Below are positions 36,960-47,020 of a stretch of 64,000 nucleotides of DNA, in pieces. The translations under genes were made by a program, and so were the position numbers. How positions within the stretch are numbered: the first letter of the stretch is position 1; every line of letters begins with the position of its first letter. This DNA is from Cenococcum geophilum 1.58 (lineage: Eukaryota > Ascomycota > Dothideomycetes > Gloniales > Gloniaceae), in the NCBI GenBank assembly GCA_001692895.1, contig KV748176.1:1364001-1428000 (forward strand), read 5' to 3'. Below the pieces are notes generated by a model. The model was not told the DNA's origin. It ran no database searches and was given only the letters and a program-made list of their open reading frames with translations.

Positions 36960-37890
36960 TTTTTACTACTTATATAGTATAGCTTAGCAGCTAATATAAG
37001 GAAAGGCTATTTCTCCGCTATTAAGAGCTAGGAGGCCTTCTTAGCCCTAAACGGTTTATTACCGTATCTAGCTAAGAGGATAAACTTAGGGGAGTAGATT
37101 GCCTAACAAGCGTTTAGTATAGCCGCCCCTTTAATAGGTAGGATTAAGCTAGAAACCCTCTTTAACTATATCTCTATAATCTAATCTTATTATATAAACC
37201 TAGGTTACTTAATTACCGCCTTTAAAGATTATACTATTAAAAGGGCCTTAGCGGAGGCTATATTACTATTCCTATCTACTAAAAAGACTAAACTACCGAT
37301 TATAAAGGATATTTTAGACAAGATTATTACCTCTAAACTCTATAAGGCGGATATAAACATAAACGCGGCATTTATAATAGCGTTTACGGGTTTCCTATAT
37401 ATAGGAGAGATTACGTACCTAAATAGGAAAGCTAAGGACTTTAGCACTATAAGGGCCCTCCGTAATAATATTAGGATCGCCCCTAATAGCTATTTAATAG
37501 TCTTTTACCTAAAACAGAGCAAGATAAATAAAACCTATAATGGCGTCAATATCTAGATCGCCGCTGTACTAGGAGATCGTCTATACCCTATGGCCGCAAT
37601 AATACAGTTATTTAACCGTAACTCCCGGCCTCTATTAGATCTATTATTTAGCGTTAATAATAAAGTATTTTCGGCGCTAGTAGTATATAAGATTCTATTA
37701 ACCTACCTAGTTACTAGTGGTATTCTACCTAACAGCTACTCTAACCACTCCTTTTGTAGGGGTGCAGCGTAGTATATATATAATTATGGCTTTGCAAAGT
37801 TATAAACGGCACAGTTAGGTCAATAGATATTAGATACGGTAAAACTTTACTATAATACCTCGGAAACCGAATAACTTTAATTAAACTTAA
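36960..37890 (+). pseudogene. DIRS-like tyrosine recombinase (fossil)
   Basis: The catalytic half is readable: AFIIAFTGFLYIGEITYL (about 37367-37420), a beta-strand region with LKQSKINKT, then the box-II-like SNHSFCRGAA (about 37739-37770) followed by TAQLGQ and a final tyrosine region LYYNTSE. This H-x-x-R style arrangement belongs to the phage-integrase-like family found in DIRS and Ngaro elements. Broken. Confidence 0.78.
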
Positions 37891-37894
37891 ACTT

Positions 37895-38691
37895 CTAGTA
37901 AAGCATGCCTATACTGACTAGGGAAGCCTAATATAGGGACTCTATACTTTCTGTTACGGGACTACCCTATAATACCTTATATACGCTACCTGCCGCATTT
38001 TGCCGCAATCTGCCGCATTCTGCTATATTCTACCTACCACCGCAAGATTATCCTATATTCGCAACACCCGCAATATTAGTAATATCCATAACCTCTACTA
38101 AGTTCTGTTAAGTCTACTAAATTCTACCAAATTTTACCAAGTTTACCAAATTCTGCAAAATTCTACTAAATCTACTAAATTCTACTAGGACCGTAGTAAC
38201 TTGTTAACTAAGCAACTAAGTTAATAATATATACCCATTCTCCTTGCTTCCTTACCTTTTTTCCTTATATAATATCTTAATTTTATTATACAGTTTATAC
38301 TACGGAAATCGCTCCCGTTTTAACTTAATTCTTTATAGGTAGTAAGCGCTTTACTAGTGGGCACCAGGTAGGATTTAGGCCAGATCTCCAAAGTTTAGGC
38401 CTAAAAAGCCTTATAAACGCTAGGATATCGCCTAGATCCCGCCCTATAGGCCTGCACCCCCCACAATCGATATATTTGAAATGGACTATAACCTGTTCGT
38501 GCCGTGCGAGAGATAGACTCTATTCGCAATGTCCCCGATATCCGCGATATTCGCAATATTCGCAATATGCCATTTTAATTACCCTACCCTTTGCTACTCT
38601 TAAATTGTATCTAAATTTCCTATTTTGGTATAGCTTCTGCCCTCATTTTATGTTCTACAGCTTTAACTACACCGTTAAATCTGGGGGGGTG
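37895..38691 (+). other. Tail of DIRS-like element and E 3' region
   Basis: Holds short tandem words TGCCGCATT (about 37988-38025) and TACCAAATTC/TACTAAATTC (about 38095-38190), then unassigned sequence, short CGCAATATT repeats (38535-38570) and the E polypurine tract at 38681-38691. No gene is recognised. Confidence 0.45.
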
Positions 38692-38926
38692 TGTAACCGA
38701 CTACCGATACTGCGTTAAGACACAAGATTACCGCTTGGAAGGCTCCGAGATGGCGTCAACGCCACCCAATATAGTGGTTGCAGATCAATATTGGTGGCAG
38801 ATTACCGTTCCCATTTCAGCTATCTATTACCCCATCACTTCTACCTTCTTCGTATATATATAGAGCCTCTAGAGCTACATTCACAATCAAGTCGTTTATT
38901 CAATTCTTCGCACTGCAAAGCTTACA
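38692..38926 (+). repeat. E 3' LTR
   Basis: 235 bp, TGTAACCGACTACCG to GCAAAGCTTACA, matching 28800-29034. ATGCT follows at 38927-38931. It is better preserved than the 5' copy. Confidence 0.88.
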
Positions 38927-38931
38927 ATGCT

Positions 38932-39084
38932 TTTAGCGGTTTTGTCTACACTAGATCCTAAGGCGTTCTACAGTTGTATTGCTAGCATATTACCATCGGG
39001 TATAGGCGTTAGTTTTCTTTTTAGAGGCATTATAGAAAAATTGAACCGGCTATCCTTTTAAGGGGATTAGTAAGGATTTAAATA
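38932..39084 (-). other. C1 leader region between E and the C1 5' LTR
   Basis: About 150 bp of C1 leader and gag start on the minus strand, separated from the rest of C1 by E. Confidence 0.65.
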
Positions 39085-39307
39085 TAAGGTAAGAATATAG
39101 ATAGGGAGTCCAATAATAGAACAATGGGTATATTATATAGATAGAGACGAATTCTTAAGGGAAAAGGAGGAGTCTATATGCGAGGTAGGAAGGGTTTTCC
39201 GTAGGTATATATAGAGCACGTGCCTTACGGGCGAGTCACCCCTAGGTTGCCCTAGGGTCGCCTATACCTTGCGGCTATATAACTATCTACTTAGGTTTTA
39301 CCTAATA
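39085..39307 (-). repeat. C1 5' LTR
   Basis: 223 bp, the same length as 22336-22558 and 49527-49749. Plus-strand reading TAAGGTAAGA to ACCTAATA, with the hairpin arm ACGGGCGA intact on one side only. TATAGTA of A2 follows. Confidence 0.87.
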
Positions 39308-40421
39308 TATAGTAACTCTAACTATCTTTGTAATCCCTTACAAAGTAACTTTATTTTCCGTAATTTATATAAGCTCTATCTTTAAACCATTAACTTTGCT
39401 ATAGAGTTTGCCTAAACGTCTTCTACTACTAAGATCCCTAGTTTAGCCTTTGCTTCTTAGTCCTGTAATTACTAAATCCTTAACCTCTAGGTTTTTATAG
39501 TCTTTTATTCCCTCTTTTATAGGCTTTTTTAGTACCACTTAGGTCTATTAGCTCTGCGCCATACTATATTTTCTAATTTAGCTTTAGTCGTTGCGTATTT
39601 TGCGCCTTATATAACTAGAGAACTCTATTCTAGCCTCTTTTAGCCTATTCCCTTTAGTAGATCTAATTATTAATCTTAATCACTTAATCTATTAATTCCC
39701 TTAGGGTATCCGTATCTTCTATTAGGATAATCGCGTCCTAGATTTTAGCCTTAAGTCCCTGCTTATATTGTGCCATAAGTGCCTTATTATTCCACTTAAC
39801 TTACGTAGCTAATATCTAAAACTATGTTATATATTTAATTACTAAAGTGCGTTGCGTAATATTCTAAAGTTTCCTTTCCGCTATAGTTGTTTTCTCTAGG
39901 TCTTTAAATATCTATATAAGTTATTCCGTAAATCCTTCCTAGCTTAAGAATATAAATCGCACCTCCTGGTTAGTAGTCGTTATTCTATTCGCCTATATCT
40001 CTATAAGGTAAGGCTTAAACTACTTAAGTGCTCTTCCTAATAGGAATAGTCCTATATAGGCTATTTGGTCTATAGGTATTAGTAGCTTCGCTCNNTCTTA
40101 CGTAACNTTAAAGTATATTTANNTAAGNAATCCNTTAAGCTTTAATCTTTCTCCTAAGTACCTTTTAATTAATAGTAGCTTAATCTTTACTGCTCCTATT
40201 CTATTAACTCTTTCTTCTAGTACTGCATTGTTTGTTATTAACTGGTTAATTACCTCTTATAACTGTCCGACCGTTATAGGTTATTAGAAGTCAGTATTTA
40301 CTATACTAGTATTACCCCCTAACCTTAAAGTAGTTGCTGCCATTAATAGCGTTATAGTGGCTGCTTTTAGTGGCATATTATTTAACTCTCTATATTTAAT
40401 ACCTTAACTAGGTAGTAATTA
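39308..40421 (-). pseudogene. A2 gag N-terminal part and leader (fossil)
   Basis: Minus-strand continuation of A2 gag, the reverse complement of about 9068-10200 in A1. It includes ambiguous bases near 40094-40135. Broken. Confidence 0.8.
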
Positions 40422-40845
40422 TATAATAGAACCTTATAGTAAGTACTATAATAGGCTTATTATTAGGCTAGGTGTATAAGTAATATAAATTAAAGTTAAC
40501 AACGTAATAATAACTGGTGGAGTGGTTGCCTAATAGATTAACTTTAATTATATTCTAAGAATTACTATAAAGAAGGAACTATCTAGGTAGGGACTAAGGG
40601 TCCTTAAATATATAACCGTACTCCTATAAAATCCTCCTTATACGTAATATACGCGTGCTCTATTTGCTCTATTACGGATTATATAGATCCTATAGATTAT
40701 ATAGATTATATTATATAACCTTACTTACTATTCCTTATTATATGGTTCTATCAGCTCCATTTTAGACCGTGCTTAAATTAACTAACTAGCTTCTTCCGAC
40801 TCTTCTCCCAGTAGTTATAATATTGTACTTAAAGCGTTCGTAATA
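40422..40845 (-). repeat. A2 5' LTR
   Basis: 424 bp; left edge TATAATAGAACC, right edge AAAGCGTTCGTAATA, followed by the CCTAG duplication (40846-40850). A-family LTR in the same orientation as 13412-13835. Confidence 0.88.
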
Positions 40846-40850
40846 CCTAG

Positions 40851-43474
40851 GAGCTAGTTTTTAAAATCTATTAACTAGGATTAGAAACGGTTGTAGAAAT
40901 AGACGTATTAGACTATATACTAGGGGGGTATTTTATATAAAAATATCCAAATAGATAGTACCTAGTAGTATACTATAGTTAGAAGATAATACTATTAGAG
41001 TTAAACTATAACATCTATAATAAAGAGTTGTTAGGTATAATTATAGCACTAAAGGAATAGAGAGTATTCTTATAAGGCATACAAAAACTATTTATAGTTA
41101 AAACGGATTATAAGAACCTAATAGGATTTCTAATAATAAAGGAACTTAATTAAAGATAGGTTAGATAGGTAGAGATGCTTATAGAATATTATTTTAAGAT
41201 TTAGTATACTAAGGGTATAGATAATATAAGAGCGGATGCTTTAAGTTAAAAAGCTATTAGGGGCTTTACTATAAAAAGATACAGACGGATTAATTAGGTA
41301 TAATTATCCGAAAATTATAGTAACTTAAGAAGAATTAAACAAAGTTTACGAGTTACTAGAAAGCTTTTAGGTATAAAAAATTCTAAAAGTATAGCTAGAA
41401 GATTTATAGATAGATATATACGAAAATTAAAAAGTAAAGTATATTCTAAGAAGTATAGCAGAGTATTTTATAGAAGATTTCTATAAGGGAATAATTTAGG
41501 GGTATAATAGAGCTATAAGCTTAGTATTAAGACTCTAAGAGGAGTACATTATTAATAGAATCTAGGGCTTAGTACAAAAAGTTATAAAGGAATATTTAGA
41601 TTATTAAAAAAATAAACTAATGAGGTATAAGCTATATAGAGGGCTATAACCTATTAAAATACTAAAAAGACTATAAGAAGTTATATTATAGGACTTTATT
41701 ATTAAGTTACTAAAGTCTAAAGACCCTATTACCGGATAAGATTATAATATAATCTTAGTAATAGTAGACAAGCTTATAAAGTGGGGATACTTTATAGTAT
41801 ATATAGAAGAAATCTTAGTAGAAGATATTGCTAGAATCTATATTAAAGAAGTATTTATAAGATATAGAGCACTAAGTAAGATTATATTAGATAGGGATCT
41901 AAAATTTATAGCAGTATTTTAGAAAGTATTCTTAGCGGAATAAGGAGTTAGAGCAGTAACTTCTACTATATATTATCTATAAATAGACCATTAAATAGAA
42001 AAATTAAATTAGACACTAGAATAGTATTTAAGGTATTATATTAATTATACACAGAATAATTAAGTATTATTGTTACTAGTTATATAGTTCGCGTATAACG
42101 TAACGCTATAAGAAGGAATAAGTATATTACTATTTAAGGCAAATTACGGATATAAGCTAAGAATATCGTTATTACTATAATAAGTAAAGAAAATAAGTAG
42201 TATAGCTAAAGAAAGAATAAAGATGTTAATAAATCTTTATATAGACCTTATAGAATTAGCGAAAATAGTATAATAGAGAATAAAAAGGTACTATAACGCT
42301 AAGAGATCTAAGGGACTAGATCTTAAGGAGGGAGATAAAGTATAGCTACTATATAAAAATTTTAAGAGTTAACAACTAAGTAAGAAGTTAAACTATGTTA
42401 GACTAGGACCTTTTAAAATTATATAAAGGATTTCGCTAGTTATATATAAGTTAAACCTACTAGCTAAAATAAAGATTTACCCTATATAGTATATTGTAAT
42501 GCTAGAGCTAGTATATAGAAATATTAAGTCACTAGTCTATAAAGCAGATACGTATAGAGGATAAAAGGAAAATAAATAGCAAGTTTTAAAGATCGTTAAT
42601 TATAAGGATATTAATAACAAAACATAGTATAAGGTTAAGTGAATAGGCTATACTAAGACTACCTAGGAGCTACTAGAAAATTTAAAGAACGCTATAGGAA
42701 AGGTATAGGAGTATTGAAAGAAATTAGGTTAGGTAATATTAATAAGGAAGGATTACTAAAAAAAATAAGTCACCTAAGGGGGACCTAAGAAGAGTAGTTG
42801 CTAAGCTATTTAGATCTGTTTCCTTCTTAGTTAGGAAAAAGTTAGTTCTCTTATTACTAAGTTCCTATAGACCCTATTTTATAAGTTTCTACTCTTTAAA
42901 ATAAACCTTCTTACAAACCTTCTTAAGATAGATTAATTAAGTAGACGCCGCTAGATAAGACTTAAGGGCCTATTGCTAAGTATTAGCAGCCTCCTGTTTA
43001 GCGTCCTAAGAGTAATATAATTCCGCTAAAGTAACGGACAGTTTATTATCTAGCTGCGTAATAATAGATTAAATATAAAACCCTAAAATAAATTAATTAG
43101 GGAACTAGACAACTATTAAGAGTAATAAGTTATATATATTTAGCATTAGAGATAAAGTAAACGTTATAGGACGAATAAATATTTGCTTTAGTGTACTCTA
43201 AATAAAAAAATAGTTATTATAAAAATGGGTTCGCTAATATAATATAGACTAACCCCTTTCTTAAATAACAAGAATATAGAGATGGTATAATCTTACTAAG
43301 AGATAATATTGCAATAATAGTACGAATACGCTAAGCAGTTAATGAAGAAGAAATTGCTTTAGGAATAATAAGTAATAATATTAACCAAATTAATTAAACA
43401 GATATTATACCTCTAGTAGATAACCTAAAGATATTTAAAATCTTTAAGGACAAAGATAAAAAGGAGGGAGATAG
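40851..43474 (+). pseudogene. A1 RNase H, integrase and chromodomain region (fossil)
   Basis: Plus-strand continuation of A1 after A2. RNase H spans about 40860-41260, integrase about 41290-42560, and the chromodomain about 42585-42720 (YKVK-x-x-GYT and LENLKNA pattern). About 750 bp of unrecognised 3' region end in a polypurine tract AAAAAGGAGGGAGATAG (43458-43474). Broken, with dozens of breaks. Confidence 0.8.
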
Positions 43475-43898
43475 TGTTACAAACGCTTTAAGTATAATAT
43501 TATAACTACTTAGGGAAGAGTTAGAAAAAGCTAGTTAGTTAATTTAGGCATAGTCTAAAATAGAGCTAATAGAGCTATATAATAAGGAATAGTAACTAAG
43601 GTTATATAACGTAATTTATATAATTTATAAGATTTATATAATCCGTAATAGAGTAAATAGAGTACGCGTATATTACGTATAAGAAGGATTTTATAGGAGT
43701 ATGGTTATGTATTTAAGGACCCTTAATCCCTACCTAGATAGTTCCTTTCTTATAGTAATTCTTAAAATATAATTAGAGTTAATCTATTAGGCAACTACTC
43801 CACTAGTTATTATTACGTTGTTGACTTTAATTTATATTACCTATATACCTAGCCTAATAACAAGCCTATTGTAGTTCCTGCTATACGGTTTTATTATA
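43475..43898 (+). repeat. A1 3' LTR
   Basis: 424 bp, TGTTACAAACGCTTTAAG to GGTTTTATTATA, followed by GTTTA (43899-43903). It matches 8650-9067 in the same orientation. Confidence 0.88.
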
Positions 43899-43903
43899 GT
43901 TTA

Positions 43904-44822
43904 CCTAAATATATAAAACCTAAAGACTTAATAACCCTTAAAGAAACTAGACTGGAAGTTTGCGGGCCTATATTAAATTAAGAAGATACTAAGCCTATAC
44001 GCTTATAAGCTTAAACTACTTACTAAAATAAAAATATATCCGATGTTTTATATAAACTTACTATAACCCTTAAAAGGTAACCTTATAACTTATAAAGTAC
44101 TACTACTACCTTCTGTAATTATTAATAACGGTAATAGTTTTTACTTTATTAACTTAATAATATATAATAGAAAATATAATTTAAATAATTTAAACTCCTT
44201 ATTAAGTAGGAAGGATATAAAATACAAACTTAGGAAACTTATAACTAGATTAAGACCAACGCGCCTTCCCTAGTAAAAGAATTCTATAAAAACTATCCTT
44301 TACGGCCTACTTTAGCTGGATAGATATAATATAAAGGTAAATAACTACTACTTAATATAAATACACGAAATATAATAGCAGGAAGCTTAAAATTAAAAAG
44401 AACTTAAAATATATTATGACGTTTATAATATAATTACGTAATATATAAGATATTAAGGAACTTTAACTAGCGGTTAAAGTTATCTAATTAGTTAGGTCCG
44501 CCTTACTAAGACCTACTATAAAGATATTAGTTCTGCTTACCGCCTTAACTAAGCTAATAGTAATTTTTTATCCTAGGGATAGAAAATCCTAATTAGCCCA
44601 TTTAACGATAGAATTGGTAAAACTTTATACCGCTACTTAATGTAACTATATAAACGCGATAAGTAATAAGTCTTAACTAAATTAAATTAAATTATTTAGA
44701 CCTTTAGCTAAAAAAGGGGGGTACTGTAACGGGACTAGCCCAGTTATAGTAGGAATGTCTTAGTAAAATACTTAATAAATAAATTCTAATGCTTTAACTA
44801 AATTCTGCCGAATTTTACTAGC
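43904..44822 (+). mobile_element. Element G, pol C-terminus, 3' region and start of 3' LTR
   Basis: Sense continuation of G after A1: a post-integrase domain with LKKLDWKFAG, YAYKLKL and YPMFYINLL patterns (about 43910-44080). A 3' region follows, containing the palindrome-rich module (44457-44640) and a polypurine tract AAAAAAGGGGGGTAC (44711-44725). The LTR begins at 44726 with TGTAACGGGACTAGCCC and is interrupted at 44823 by H. Broken. Confidence 0.75.
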
Positions 44823-46313
44823 TGTGACGGCGCTAGGGCACGTTACCTAGTTAGGGGTTCGCTTAGGACTTGGCATATATATATAGACGTAGCCTCACCA
44901 CCTTCTCTTACTCTTTAGCTTAATATCTTCGTAATATAGCATTCGTTCGCTTGATCTTATAAGTATTTATTTAAGTCTCTATTAAGACATTTATTTAAGA
45001 GTTTGAGCCGTTATATTATATTAAGCTCCTTAGTTATATATAGGCTGCGGTATTATATCTTAGGTCTTAGGTTTATAAAGTCCTATAATAGCTAGGTTGT
45101 AAGAAGCTTAGTCCCTATACTATATAGGCACCCTTATACTTATGTTTTTTTATTCTTTTCTTTTTTCCCTTCTCTCTACTAAACGGCCGCCTATGCTATA
45201 GGGAAGTACGTGCCGGGCAGTAACCTCTTTCCGACTATACGAGCTCGTCAGCCGACCAAGTAACGCGTATATCCGTCAACCGAACGCGTGTGCCTACCGA
45301 CTAACCTATTGACCGAACGACGACGACACGTCTAACGCGTATATTTATCGACGATCAATTGACCGACTAACCGAACGACCGTACGTCTACGGACGCTTGC
45401 ACCGTACTGCTACCTAAATAGTCCTTTTTAATAGACACTAAGCTATATATACTACGAGGAACGACATCGGCTAATACTAGGATACTATCTGCGAGAACGA
45501 CGTTGATTAATACTAAGCCATTAGCTGCGTTTAAGCCTTCTTAGGCGTTTATTCGAACTGTTAGGCTACGTAGAAGTTAACTAATACTTAGCCACTATCT
45601 ATAAGGAACGACCCTAACTAATACTAAGCTATATAAGCTTTAAGGAACGAAATTACTAGGACTACCGACGCTAGCATTACTCTACTATTAACTACCAATC
45701 GTGCCGATATGCATATAATCTATATACTAGACAACAGTAGCGCTAATATGCCTACTACTACGACCTAACTATAACTGTGCCGATACGCCTACAGTCCCAC
45801 TAACCGTACGATCGTGCCGTTATGCCTGCGATCTACGACTTCCGCTTATATCGTACTGCTATAACAAACGACTATGCTGCCCTGCTAACAGTCGACGAGA
45901 TAATAATCGTGCCTTTACGCCTACAATTACTCGACTAATCGATAGCCTAAGCTCTACGTTTAACCTGCTATTACAAGACAACTAATAGATAAGCTCTGTG
46001 CTCGACTGCTATCGTTACCGCCGCTAGTACCGTACTACTACCTAAATAGACTGCTGCTCCGCCTACAGCTAACCTTAATTTAACTTCCGCTACTCTTACC
46101 CGCAGTACTATAACTAACAACTACTGCTCTGCCTATAGTACGATAACTAACCCTTACTGCTTTACCTGCAGCATCTTATCGACTACTACTGCCCTACCTA
46201 CAGTAACAACTATAACGGTATATAAGGTAGATAAGTACTAAAGAATAACGCCTAAGGGCAGGCTTTTTTCAAAGGGGGGGGTAATATAATGGCGCTGGGG
46301 CGCGTTACCTAGT
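44823..46313 (+). mobile_element. Element H: short non-autonomous LTR element
   Basis: The 5' LTR starts TGTGACGGCGCTAGGG at 44823, with a TATATATATAGAC promoter-like element, and ends near 45013-45015. The interior (about 1.27 kb) has no recognisable coding region and consists largely of degenerate GACCGACTAACCGAACGA-like and CTACTG/CTGC-like words. A polypurine tract AAAGGGGGGGG (46271-46281) and the first 29 bp of a matching 3' LTR (46285-46313) close it. The copy of the 3' LTR is truncated. A hairpin-like GCCTAAGGGCAGGC just before the purine tract matches one in D, suggesting H borrows the machinery of D-like chromoviruses. Confidence 0.65.
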
Positions 46314-47020
46314 AGAGGACTAGGAAAGAATACGTAAATTACAAGAAAAAGTATAATATATCTATAATATTATGCTACTATATCTAAGTTATAATATAGA
46401 CGTCGCGAACTCTTATACATTTCCTTAGCGATTTAATAGAATTAAATTAAGATAATATTAAACAAAGAGACACGAACACGTAAGACATTAATTTTTATTA
46501 TCTATTTTTATTAATATATATATAGGCTTTATAATAGTATTTATTATATATTTTAGTACTAGATTACCTATATAGAGTAAAGTGCTAGTTATAAGCCATA
46601 TCTTTATATTATAAAGTATATAGTTAGTATCTAATAGATTCTAAATATATTACTACTATAACTAAGCTATAACTAGTCACTTATAGATAGACCTATGGTA
46701 AGTATATACTGTACTAAGGGAAGTCAAATACAGAACTATAAAAAACACTACTAAAAGTCTCTTTCTTTAGTTTTAAGATACTTATTAAAATATTTAAGAG
46801 ATTTACTTAACTAAGGCTATTAGGGTACCCTAGAAACCTATACAGCGGTAAAGTATGGGAAGAAAAGATTAGATAATTGCGGTAAGTTATTATAATATGT
46901 ATATAAAACCCTTTACCACATATGCAACCTTACTAAAAGGTAGCGCCACACTCCAAAACTTACGCATACCCATCTTACCATCAAAAACAATCGATTTTCT
47001 AACTTTTAAGACCTAATTCC
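46314..47020. other. AT-rich unassigned stretch
   Basis: About 700 bp, very AT-rich, with no recognised coding region or end repeat. It could be a decayed remainder of the G or H LTR flank or an older repeat. From about 46900 onwards CpA becomes common again, so a boundary probably lies there. Confidence 0.3.

Larger units (their letters stand above)
34080..38460 (+). mobile_element. DIRS-like tyrosine-recombinase retroelement inside E
   Basis: Plus-strand remnant with Gag-like region, DIRS-type reverse transcriptase, RNase H and a tyrosine recombinase in place of a DDE integrase. It lies between the E pol and the E 3' LTR. Elements of this order integrate by site-specific recombination through a circular intermediate and leave no target duplication, consistent with my failure to find one. 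Boundaries are approximate (plus or minus 100 bp), and split or inverted terminal repeats were not identified. It is broken, with dozens of RIP-type breaks, more decayed than E. Confidence 0.75.
28800..38926 (+). mobile_element. Element E: Copia (Pseudoviridae-type) retrotransposon
   Basis: Plus-strand Copia copy inserted in C1, with ATGCT duplicated at 28795-28799 and 38927-38931. Both LTRs are 235 bp and differ at about a dozen sites, all transitions (about 5%). Gag-PR-IN-RT-RNase H follow in the order that defines Copia (29281-33850). A polypurine tract CTGGGGGGGTG sits directly before the 3' LTR. A DIRS-like element occupies about 34080-38460, leaving E itself at about 5.7 kb. E keeps noticeably more CpA than its hosts, so it is less RIP-affected. 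It is broken, with several dozen breaks. Confidence 0.87.
22336..39307 (-). mobile_element. Element C1: Ty3/Gypsy chromovirus, minus strand
   Basis: Two 223-bp LTRs (22336-22558 and 39085-39307) bound a minus-strand chromovirus. The copy sits in A2 gag with TATAGTA repeated on both sides (22329-22335 and 39308-39314). This is 7 bp, longer than the usual 5 bp, so part may be coincidence. Minus-strand order: 5' LTR on the right, gag, PR, RT, RNase H, integrase, chromodomain, polypurine tract, 3' LTR on the left. Element E is inserted at 28800-38926; without it C1 is about 6.8 kb. It is broken, with dozens of breaks. Its close relative C2 starts at 49527. Confidence 0.87.
13412..40845 (-). mobile_element. 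Element A2: second A-family Gypsy copy inside A1
   Basis: Minus-strand full-length copy with a 424-bp LTR at each end and CCTAG duplicated. Internal pieces are 13836-15727, 16004-19608, 21936-22335 and 39308-40421, separated by a solo LTR, a Tc1/mariner element and C1. Removing these leaves about 7.85 kb, equal to A1. Domain order on the minus strand, reading right to left: gag (39308-40380 and 18250-22335), protease (about 17850-18200), RT (about 16880-17650), RNase H (about 16370-16800), integrase (about 14780-16250), chromodomain (about 14620-14735). It is broken, with dozens of breaks. Confidence 0.85.
8650..43898 (+). mobile_element. Element A1: Ty3/Gypsy chromovirus, nest container
   Basis: LTR-bounded Ty3/Gypsy copy inserted in G, with GTTTA duplicated at 8645-8649 and 43899-43903. 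Order: 5' LTR, gag and PR-RT (9068-13411), then A2 inserted, then RNase H, integrase and chromodomain (40851-43474), then 3' LTR. Without A2 it measures about 7.8 kb, matching A2 with its own inserts removed. It is broken throughout (dozens of breaks, mostly of RIP type). The chromodomain is expected to tether integration to heterochromatin marks, which suits the surroundings. Confidence 0.85.

Noticed and set aside
38476-38718. 80-residue plus-strand open frame
   Set aside because: Runs through short CGCAATATT repeats, the E purine tract and into the E 3' LTR; not a gene.
44726-46313. H read as the internal part of G's own 3' LTR
   Set aside because: H has its own repeated TGTGACGGCGCT end, its own purine tract and no similarity to the G LTR start.
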